Assembly: GCA_036346395.1 (NCBI GenBank)
Contig: CM070602.1
Location: 21,461,098-21,525,097 of the forward strand
Direction: 5' to 3'
DNA from: Hsuehochloa calcarea
Lineage: Eukaryota; Streptophyta; Magnoliopsida; Poales; Poaceae
DNA length: 64,000 nt
A model generated the notes under the pieces. It was not told the origin of the DNA and did not search any database. It saw only the letters and a list, made by a program, of their open reading frames with translations. The position numbers were made by a program, and so were the translations under genes. Of the stretch, positions 44,103 to 51,962 are shown piece by piece; position 1 is the first letter of the stretch; each line of letters starts with the position of its first letter.

Positions 44103-44652
44103 TGTAATTGTATTTTGAAACTATGGACTTGTATCTTGGATAATTTGGTTGGACATGATTATCTTGATATATGTTGGTACTTTAATTTATTTACATGCTT
44201 GTCGGACTTGTATCTCGGATTCATACAGTTTAGCTAAGCGATACATGAGAACATACGTATTCTTGTTATGTCACAGACGCATCATTGAACTCCACTCATG
44301 TCAACCAAGGGCAAAGTGGGCAATCCACACAGACAAACCACAATTCTCGAGCCGAGAGTACTTTTCTACCCAAACACTCCATACAGACACCTTCAACTCC
44401 ACTCGTGCCGCCACCACCCTGGAGTTCTGAGTGTTCGCCCAACCGGAGCTAGAGCCACGCCAAATGCGCCCATAGTCTACTCATATCCCTTTAGTAGCCA
44501 CATCGTTGTCGGGACAAAACCGGGCTGATTAGGTGCCACACAAACAATACCACTGAACAAAACTGCTAAAAATGGTTAAATACACTGATTCTGCAATGAG
44601 AGTGTGTGAAAGGGTTGAAATATTTTTAATGTCAAGATGTAAGTTGGCAAAA

Positions 44653-44805
44653 CGGATCTAAAACTGGTATCTACGACGGGATTGGATTTGGAGTTTTCCT
44701 AATTTGTACCGTCCGTGTGACGTCAAAACGGATCTAAAGGCTGGTATCTACGAATTGGATTGGGAGTTGACACCGCTATAAGTGCATGACACCGCTATAA
44801 GTGCA
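44653..44805 (+). promoter_or_regulatory. promoter of the 44921 gene with two tandem duplications
   Basis: An exact 19-bp tandem duplication (44768-44786 and 44787-44805, TGACACCGCTATAAGTGCA) gives two TATA-like CTATAAGT boxes at 44776 and 44795. Upstream, an imperfect ~45-bp duplication starts AAAACGGATCTAAA at about 44649 and 44724. The TATA boxes lie 120-145 bases before the ATG, suitable for a short leader. Confidence 0.7.
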
Positions 44806-44920
44806 GCTATTCCTCGCCTCCCTCCTATTACACATCCACCATTTTTATACGTCACGCAACACGAGCTCGACGCCTAAACCAACCTCTCCGAGAAGCCAAG
44901 AAAGTAGCACACGCGCAGCC

Positions 44921-45388
44921 ATGGCCGGCGCCGGCGCCACCTACAAGGGCGGTATCAAGGCCTACTGGAAGCGCCGGGGGTACGAACGCCTCGATGCCGC
45001 CTCCGCGCAGCACCGCCCGCGCCTCCAGACAGCAGAGCTCGGCGGCGGCGCGCAGCCCGGCCGGCGGCGCGGGTGGCGCGTGCGCTGCCGGGGCCTCGGG
45101 CGGGGGCTGCTCCGCGCGCTCTCGCATCAGCGGTGGCTGGCGCGGCTCCGCAACGCGTACGTGAACGCCATGCTCCGGTTCGCGTCCTCCGCCGCCGTCG
45201 GCTACGGCGCCGCCCCCTACTGCCCCGGCACCGAGCCCTTCTCCCGGTCTCGGCCGCTCAGGGAGTACGACGAGAAGGTGTTGGTCGAGATCTACCGGTC
45301 CGTCGTCGCCGGCGGCGGGGTCATCCCCGTCGCCGGCGACGCCGACCGGGTGGTCGCCGCTCTCCGGCTGCCGGCCACGGTGATCTGA
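44921..45388 (+). CDS. probable host gene: 155-aa basic plant protein of unknown function
   Basis: A single-exon, GC-rich ORF of 155 codons, the only intact gene-like ORF outside transposons. I start it at ATG 44921 (context GCAGCCATGGCC, a good plant start) and not at the in-frame 44801, because the upstream stretch overlaps the TATA repeat and is low in coding character. Visible features: an N-terminal YKGGIKAYWKRRGYERLD; an Ala/Arg/Gly-rich basic middle; RLRNAYVNAMLRFA, possibly an amphipathic helix; a GYGAAPYCPG turn; and a C-terminal EYDEKVLVEIYRSVVAGG. No signal peptide, membrane span or catalytic motif is evident. It resembles small uncharacterised plant proteins; I do not assign a name. 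High third-position GC is normal for grass genes. Confidence 0.75.
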   Translation: MAGAGATYKGGIKAYWKRRGYERLDAASAQHRPRLQTAELGGGAQPGRRRGWRVRCRGLGRGLLRALSHQRWLARLRNAYVNAMLRFASSAAVGYGAAPYCPGTEPFSRSRPLREYDEKVLVEIYRSVVAGGGVIPVAGDADRVVAALRLPATVI

Positions 45389-45818
45389 CCACCGGTTGGT
45401 GAATGGTGATCGGTAAAGCTTGTCACGCCCACCAAATCGTACTACTACTGTCTAATCTTGTACGTTAATCTCAATTTTCTGTAATTTTGCTACAATTTGC
45501 AAAGTTATTTACAGGTCTAATCGTGTGATGGTGTCTAACTTGTTTGATCAATGTTCCTTTATATAAGGAAAAACGGTAAATTTCCCTTGAAAACAAAGGG
45601 AAAACGGTAAATTAGTCGGTAACACTAGAAAGACCTTAACTACAAGTTGGGTAGTAATATCGGCGAATCACTGACAAGTGGTTCTATCTCCTCGTTAACT
45701 AGTGACAAATTGGTTGTAAGAACGGGATTATATATGGATTAATATGTTAGAGGTACACATTATTTCCTAATAAAATGTTGATGTACTCTACGTAGACATG
45801 CTAGCCAATTGGTTCTTG
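45389..45818 (+). other. 3' untranslated and intergenic DNA after the host gene
   Basis: AT-rich, with no ORF. GAAAACGGTAAATT-like segments repeat near 45570 and 45600. The 8-mer GGTTCTTG at 45811-45818 is the probable hAT target duplication. Confidence 0.5.
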
Positions 45819-46186
45819 CAACGGCGGGCGGGGGCGGGACGGGGGCGACCAGGGGTGTGGCCCTCCCTAACGAATTTATGAACCACTAACTAGATGCAAT
45901 ATTTAGCGGGTAGTAGGCTATCCCAGTTAACTTAATTGGTAAATAAAAAATCCAACAAAGTCCAAAACTCTGACACACAACTAATGAACGACTCTGTAGT
46001 TGCCATTTCATCTATCTCCTGTATTCTATGGCCATCTAGGTCTTGGCGTCTTGTGTTATTGGTAATTGGTCATGATCCATATAGTTTTCAATTTTTGATA
46101 TCGCTATATCGACATCACGACCGCCTGGTGAGCAGCAAGCAACGTAGGATGGTAATATTTATATGTTTTTTTTTGTAAACCATGAA

Positions 46187-46846
46187 TGATACGGGGTCGC
46201 CCGATCTTCTCGACGTATGATGGATACTCACGGGAGTCTTGATGAATTGTAATGATCCTCCAATGCCAGTGCAAGGGACGAACACTCTTTAATCCACCAA
46301 AACACACTCGTGTTGATTTCGCCGACCACCAAGCGAAGATCTATCGTGCACCCAATTCCCAACGAAAAGGCTGAACGATCTTGATTGAAGAAGACACTCC
46401 AAATTCCTTATGGAAATTCGGTAGCAAAGCTAAACTCGAAAACTTTAGTAGATTAATTTTTCTCAAACGTGGTCTGGTATTACAATGGGGGTCTACCCCT
46501 CAATATATAGTGCCCCTACTTCTCCTCATGGCTACCCAAGAGGCCCTACTCCTATTCTAATTCGGAATTAGAACTCCTACTCCAATTCCGACTCAATCTA
46601 AAACAAAAAAGAAACTCTAATTTTACAACCGTCATATTATTTCGATCATATCTTTTGATACAGGATGAATTTCAGAGTGAGAGAGGATCCGTTGGATCGG
46701 GCTTGAAGTTAGCTTTCTAACAAGCCAAAGAACACTCGAATCGGACTCCGTTTGTGAAAGTTATGACCGTTTTAATCTGGACTGTCCTGCTGATTCCGAA
46801 TCCGAATTTGATGCTGATTCCGAATCCGAATTTGATTCTGAGTTGA
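46187..46846 (-). repeat. 3' LTR of the gag-only element
   Basis: TGATACGGGGTCGC to TCTGAGTTGA on the plus strand. It includes the last codons and stop (46717) of the long ORF, and two ATTCCGAATCCGAATTTGA repeats near its inner end. Confidence 0.92.
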
Positions 46847-48366
46847 TTCCGAATCCGAATTCGGTTAGGGTTATGGGAGATCTGATTTGGGCTTGAAAAT
46901 CTTATCCAAAACTTGAGCTTTAAGTTCTTAGGCTTCCTCCCCTTTTTCTCTCCCATCACACGGCTTCCTTTCTCCTTGATTAGTCGCATGGGCTGCTCGA
47001 CTTTTTCCTTCCCAACCGCTTCAACCTTCTTGTTCTTCATCACCAGGCAACAAATACGGGTACCCTCCTCCTTGTGCTCCTCTATTGCTTTGGTTCCGAC
47101 CTCCCTCTTGGTTCCAAAGACTTTAAACTTGTCAAACCTGAGAATGCAAAAAGTATTGCTTTTACGTAGTATCCAATTCTCATGGAAAACACAAAGAAAC
47201 TTGTTAAGAAACAATTGCCTCTGTTGTTCATAAGTAGTCGGGATATCCTCATCATCCTCCCTTTCTTCAAAAAAAGCCATCCTCGGCTTTTGATAGCCTG
47301 AAAATGTGCTACACAAAGAAAACAACGTATATGCATGGTATATGTATTTATCATCCAAACAAGTTCCGTGTAGCGCATGATGATTTGCCGAACATGTATT
47401 AAACAAAAAGAACAACGTATATACGTGATATATGTATGAATCAATTGTTGTGTTATTCGCGTTGTTTTGCACAATTGATAGCTCGAAATCACATTTCAAA
47501 TTGCACAACTGACTCATATGATAAAATTTCACCTTCCCAATATCAAAGTCAAGTAAAGTGGGTGAAAACCAATTGATACCATTCCATGCTTCAATCAAGG
47601 CTACTCGATTAGTTATATATTTAAGAGATAAACAAGTAGGCATCATGTTGCGTTCTAAACAATAGACACTTGTATTTAAACCCATCTTAAAGAGACTGTG
47701 ACATTGCTCAATAGATGGTTTGCACAAAATATATAATTTTAAATCAACAAGATTATCACAGGTAATGCATATTCGATAAACTTGAAACATGTTGTTGTCT
47801 ACACCAAAATCTCCGATTAAATTGAATTTATATGTATGTATGTAGCTATTTACTAGTGATCTTAAATGTGAAATTTCAAGAACCTTCTTAATAACACTAA
47901 CTACCTCTTTTGGTTTATCGAATATGATATGCCAGAAAGAATCATTAAGGGATATTCTAGTAAGAACTTCTGTATGAGTAATAAATTCCATATTATGCAA
48001 ATTAAACATATCAAATTTAGAACTTGGAATCATCAAAGGAATAATGGAGTTCTCAGTTTTATGCACCTTGTCTTGATGATCTATCGATTTACTACCAATA
48101 GTGTTACCTTGATCGTCCTCCTCAGTTGTTGTAGGTATCGCGGGTATCGTAATGTCATCATGTAACCACGGGGTAGTAGGCATTCCCTCTCCAACCATGG
48201 TTATCTCTTCATCTTTCTCTTCCAATGGTGAGGGCTCTTGAATGTCCAACTCCTTATTTGCTAGGTCCACCTGCACAATGTGAGATACAACACTAGAAAT
48301 AGAGGGTAAGTTGTTAGGTTCAAAAATAATCTTACCTGTCCTATCATCTAGCTCTGTCTTTTCTTT
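46717..48366 (-). CDS. long unrecognised ORF downstream of gag in the gag-only element
   Basis: An open frame of about 549 codons (from the gag stop to 46717) with no ATG needed if read through; the stretch from a GTG at 48274-48276 is 519 codons. It is in the same frame as the downstream part of gag. Visible features: an acidic start (LDIQEPSPLEEKDEEITM); a middle rich in Ile, Leu, Cys and His; an internal duplication (YIYHVYTLFFLFNTCSA and YIYHAYTLFSLCSTFSG, about 47290-47430); an EEREDDEDIPTTYEQQRQLF segment; a Lys-rich basic region (EKGSRVMGEKKGRKPKNLK); and an Ile/Phe repeat tail encoded inside the 3' LTR (RIKFGFGISIKFGFGIS). No protease, RT, zinc finger or membrane-protein family is recognised. 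A possible small intron (GTAAGA at about 48336, TGCAG at about 48271) lies at its start. Function unknown. Confidence 0.65.
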   Translation of the reverse strand, partial: KEKTELDDRTGKIIFEPNNLPSISSVVSHIVQVDLANKELDIQEPSPLEEKDEEITMVGEGMPTTPWLHDDITIPAIPTTTEEDDQGNTIGSKSIDHQDKVHKTENSIIPLMIPSSKFDMFNLHNMEFITHTEVLTRISLNDSFWHIIFDKPKEVVSVIKKVLEISHLRSLVNSYIHTYKFNLIGDFGVDNNMFQVYRICITCDNLVDLKLYILCKPSIEQCHSLFKMGLNTSVYCLERNMMPTCLSLKYITNRVALIEAWNGINWFSPTLLDFDIGKVKFYHMSQLCNLKCDFELSIVQNNANNTTIDSYIYHVYTLFFLFNTCSANHHALHGTCLDDKYIYHAYTLFSLCSTFSGYQKPRMAFFEEREDDEDIPTTYEQQRQLFLNKFLCVFHENWILRKSNTFCILRFDKFKVFGTKREVGTKAIEEHKEEGTRICCLVMKNKKVEAVGKEKVEQPMRLIKEKGSRVMGEKKGRKPKNLKLKFWIRFSSPNQISHNPNRIRIRNQLRIKFGFGISIKFGFGISRTVQIKTVITFTNGVRFECSLAC

Positions 48367-48369
48367 TTA

Positions 48370-49201
48370 TATATCTCTCATACTCTCAATTGTGATGCTC
48401 TCAACCTCGCATATGGTGGAATTACACAGCTCACTCTTTTTATCACTCTCACTCAATTTGGCTATGTGGCTCTCATTCTCACATGAGTTTTGATACATCT
48501 CATCCTTGTAAGACCGTGGGCCAGTAATGACACAACTACCACCAACCACAATCTCCTCACGTGTTGCTGGTTGTGACGGGGCAGCACTACTCATTACCTC
48601 GGTCGAAGAAATATTCCCATGCTTGATCTTCTTCTCAAGTGACACACCAGTAGATGAATAGGAACTAAAGAGCCGGATCAGATTTAATTTATGTGCTTGC
48701 ATGTCTTTAAGTCTCTTTTCCACCTTCATAGCATATTTCACCAGATCTTGCAGACTACGAAAATATTCATCTTGAAGTGTAGCAACGATCTGATAATTCA
48801 AGCCTGCTTTGAAGTATGTCTTTTCTTGATATGCACTAGCGATATTGGCACGACGCATTGCATGATTCAACTCAATATAGTTATCTTGGACAACTTTGCA
48901 TCCTTGTGTAATACTCTCCACGTGGCGTAGTAGTTCCCGCTCATAATAGGATGGAACAAATTCTCTTCTCATGACCCTTTTTAAATAGACCCAAGATGTA
49001 ATGAATCGTTTTCCACTTAGTTGTTGCCACCAACTAGAGGCATAGTCCATAAAAAAACATAGTGGCCACTCTCACTTCCTTAGCTTCTGATTCGAACTTC
49101 TGAGATTCAAGCTCGAACTCCATGTTTTGTACCCACTCAAGATACTCCTCTGGATCATTACTACTATAGAATGGAAGATACGTATACTCTCGATCTGCCA
49201 T
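48370..49201 (-). pseudogene. gypsy-type gag with one homopolymer frameshift
   Basis: Starts MADREYTYLPFYSSND at 49199-49201. It contains the Retrotrans_gag core: EEYLEWVQNMEFELES, then ASSWWQQLSGKRFITSW, VMRREFVPSYYEREL and ITQGCKVVQDNYIELN, followed by KAGLNYQIVATLQDEY and VEKRLKDMQ. One base too many or too few in a run of seven A (plus strand, about 49052-49058) breaks the frame between FFYG and YASSWW. A TAA at 48367-48369 ends the frame, but the next ORF continues in the same frame after it. No CCHC zinc knuckle is visible, which is unusual for gag. It would form the particle shell, and an autonomous partner would supply pol. Confidence 0.88.
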
Positions 49202-49270
49202 TGTTAGTAGCAAAGCAAAGAATATGTATGTAGCTGTATGTGTATCTCTCAAACTCACTTGTCTTACCAA

Positions 49271-50325
49271 ATTACGTTCTTACCTTTCCGAAGTGAATTG
49301 AGACCAAAAGAAACTTCCACTTGGTGGTGGCTACAATAATGAGTGATGATCAAGCGGATTTAAAAGTGACTCACCAGGCAAAGGATATTTTGTGGAGCTT
49401 GGTTAGGAGGTATTTATCCTACACAATCTGAATTTCACGATGTTGTAAAATTAAGTAATAATCCAAGCTAGAAAAATATTACCTATGTGCTGATCCAATA
49501 GATGTAAGTGAAGTATCTGAACGCACACGCAATGATCAATGTGACTCAATGCAACAAAGGAATGAGCTAAATAGAAACAAGCAGGAACAATAGCTCGTTT
49601 GCATCAAGTACTAGGAGAGACGCTAGCCAATTGCAATGAAAATAATGGCACAGAATTACTCAAAAAAAATTAAATACTCTAACTGAATATCTGGTGTAGA
49701 GTACTCACCCGAGTTCGGCCCCTTTTTTTACGTCTTTTTTTCTCTTTTTTTTTTGGAAAAACACAGGGGTAAAATTCTCTCTCTCTAAACTTTGATTTTT
49801 TTTTTCAGCCGAGGGTGATGCACTATGAAATGATGATATTCAGTCGAGATATATAATTTAAGAGTAGCCCACAATGCAATTATCAAAGACTAGTCTCAAG
49901 TATCAAAGGATTTAAGTGAAGCCCTCAACAGATGCGCAAACCTTTCGATGGTCCGAATGTGTCCGACTAGGATTCTTCGGGGTGATTAGGACTCCTTGCA
50001 GCCGGCCGAATCAAACACAAAGAAGAATCCCCAATATTGAAGCAAGAACACGAATTCCGAGAAGTAAATTGAATCTACTTTTTTTATGCTAATTGAAGGA
50101 TCAACTAGCGGATTTTCAACGATATAATATGCAAAGATTGAGCTACGCAAAGGACACTAAGATCAGCACGTAAACAAATTTTCTAATGGATCAAGACTTA
50201 ATAAAACTCACGAAAATAACATATGCGAAACTAGGGTTTGGATTTTTTTGTTTTCGGTTTATGGACTATAGGACAGTAAGTAATAAACTAAAATTTAAAG
50301 GGACAAGATCCTACCGAGTAAACCG
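49271..50325. other. 5' untranslated leader of the gag-only element
   Basis: About 1 kb without ORFs, including a T-rich low-complexity run (about 49725-49805). No regulatory motif can be assigned. Confidence 0.5.
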
Positions 50326-50338
50326 CGCTCTGATACCA
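50326..50338 (-). other. primer-binding site of the gag-only element
   Basis: The minus strand reads TTGGTATCAGAGC, matching the initiator tRNA-Met 3' end, three or four bases inside the 5' LTR. Confidence 0.9.
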
Positions 50339-50341
50339 AGA

Positions 50342-51001
50342 TGATACGGGGTCGCCCGATCTTCTCGACGTAGGATGGATACTCACGGGAGTCTTGATGA
50401 ATTGTAATGATCCTCCAATGCCAGTGCAAGGGACGAACACTCTTTAATCCGCCAAAACACACTCGTGTTGATTTCGCCAACCACCAAGCGAAGATCTATT
50501 GTGCACCCAATTCCCAACGGAAAGGCTGAACGATCTTGATTGAAGAAGACACTCCAAATTCCCTATGGAATTTCGGTAGCAAAGCTAAACTCGAAAACTT
50601 TAGTAGATTGATTTTTCTCAAACGTGGTCTGAGGTTACAATGGGGGTCTACCCCTCAATATATAGTGCCCCTACTCCTCATCATGGCTGCCTAAGAGGCC
50701 CTACTCCTATTCTAATTCGGAATTAGAACTCCTACTCCAATTCCGACTCAATCTAAAACAAAAAAGAAACTCTAATTTTACAACCGTCATATTATTTTGA
50801 TCATATCTTTTGATACAGGATGAATTTCAGAGTGAGAGAGGATCCGTTGGATTGGGCTTGAAGTTAGCTTTCTAACAAGCCAAAGAACACTCGAATCAGA
50901 CTCCGTTTGTGAAACTTATGACCGTTTTAATCCGGACTATCCTGCTGATTCCGAATCCGAATTTGATGCTGATTCCGAATCCGAATTTGATTCTGAGTTG
51001 A
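50342..51001 (-). repeat. 5' LTR of the gag-only element
   Basis: Same limits as the partner LTR. CAATATATAGTGCCCC at about 50656 is a likely TATA region (the minus strand reads TATATATTG). Confidence 0.92.
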
Positions 51002-51006
51002 ATGAA

Positions 51007-51660
51007 TCTGATAAGTCTTATATAAATTACAGATATGTTGATATGACTAAATCTCGCAACAAGCATGATACTACTGACACTCATCACCATTATAAAATAG
51101 ATGTCTTGGATGTCTTCAATATCGCAATAGATCAATAGCTGCACGAGTTGAATGAAAGATTTGGTGTATAATCAATGGAGCTTTTGTCACAAAGTGTATC
51201 TTTGGATCCAAGAGTTCTCTTTTTCAACATATTAGACATACGTACTCCAGTGGAGAAGTTCAATCATGTAGATTTTTTTAGCCAAGAGAGAGTTCAGCTG
51301 GAGTGTCAACTACCGCATTACCATCTTGATGCATGTAGTCATCCTGATCTAAAGAGTCTGTCCTCGCTTGCCGATTTGACAAATGGATTAGTAAAGATCG
51401 GTAAAGCTTATGTTCATCCAATGGTTGATAGAGTGCTAAGGTTAGTGTTAACTCTTCTTGTGTCAACTGCAACCACTAAGCAGGGATTTTCAGCTATGAA
51501 ACTCATCAAGACCCATCTTCGAAATAAAATGAGAGACGACTTCCTTCAAGATTCCATGGTGGCTTACGTTGAGAAATAAATTGCACAGAAGTTCTGTTGT
51601 GATGAAATTATTAATATATATGATCTTCTCAGTAGTCGTAGGCCCAAATTTAAGTTAATA
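51007..51660 (+). pseudogene. hAT transposase C-terminus with dimerisation domain (TTF/ZMYM1-like)
   Basis: A plus-strand remnant. The first part, before a TAA at about 51168, includes QLHELNERFGV; after it comes the ORF 51175-51579 with QSVSLDPRVLFF and ERVQLECQLPHYHLDA. The hAT dimerisation signature LRLVLTLLVSTATTKQGFSA is at about 51438-51495, with MKLIKTHLRNKMRDDF next; the usual STATTERAFSAM is altered to TTKQGFSAM. A stop at 51577-51579 precedes further family sequence to about 51660. The upstream catalytic domain is missing. The family is the plant hAT group with an N-terminal TTF zinc finger. Confidence 0.9.
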
Positions 51661-51962
51661 GAGATGTAATTTCTTTTGTATTTGGTAAATAAGAAAATAC
51701 AGTATTATGTTTGTTAGTGACGATAGTCATGTTGGAGTCTAAAGATATTGTTATGTGAACTTTGTTTTTCTAATTACTTGGCCCACCCCATTTGTAAGTC
51801 ATGTTTCCACCGCTGGGTACTTGCACCTATTCATAGTGGTAAATCCTTAATGATTCCTACTTTAATTAGTAGCATATATGATGTCGAGAAAATGGATCTA
51901 TTATTAGTCGTCCCTCTTTTTTCAGCTCAATTATTTATGTGTGCATGCAGTGGTAGACTCGG
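51661..51962. other. hAT 3' end and flank
   Basis: Contains the hAT terminus at 51815 and its target duplication; the rest up to 51962 has no recognised feature. Confidence 0.45.

Larger units (their letters stand above)
42907..44471 (+). mobile_element. Harbinger-like Pack element carrying HMGB exons, TSD ATA
   Basis: The left end GGGGGTGTTTGGCATGGCTC and the minus-strand reading of the right end GGGCGCATTTGGCGTGGCTC match at most positions. The flanks are ATA on both sides (42904-42906 and 44472-44474). The 1,565-bp interior combines HMGB exon/intron DNA (43512-43900) with a short reading frame resembling the C-terminal end of plant Harbinger transposase-like proteins (43905-44102). A 3-bp duplication and GGG...TGTTTGG ends fit PIF/Harbinger/Tourist, although ATA is not the usual TWA target. 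A hAT or MULE origin is less likely but possible. Confidence 0.7.
46187..51001 (-). mobile_element. gag-only non-autonomous LTR retroelement, TSD ATGAA
   Basis: Two 660-bp LTRs (46187-46846 and 50342-51001) flank a 3.5-kb interior. The target duplication is ATGAA (46182-46186 and 51002-51006), and a minus-strand PBS adjoins the right LTR. The interior has a gypsy-type gag and a long unrecognised ORF, but no protease, RT, RNase H or integrase. I count about 22 mismatches between the LTRs (about 3%), so the insertion is fairly recent. The LTR ends are not the usual TG...CA when set by TSD and homology (minus strand TCAACT...GTATCA). No good polypurine tract is seen. Confidence 0.9.
45819..51815 (+). 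mobile_element. hAT remnant interrupted by an LTR retroelement, TSD GGTTCTTG/GGTACTTG
   Basis: The left end CAACGGCGGGCGGGG and the minus-strand reading of the right end CAGCGGTGGAAACATG are weak inverted repeats with CA...TG termini. They are flanked by the 8-mers GGTTCTTG (45811-45818) and GGTACTTG (51816-51823), which match at 7 of 8 positions. Apart from the 4.8-kb retroelement, only the C-terminal transposase segment (51002-51660) remains, so the element was already internally deleted. Confidence 0.68.

Noticed and set aside
44801..44920. 40-codon N-terminal extension of the 155-aa protein
   Set aside because: It begins within the duplicated TATA repeat, and the ATG at 44921 has the better context.
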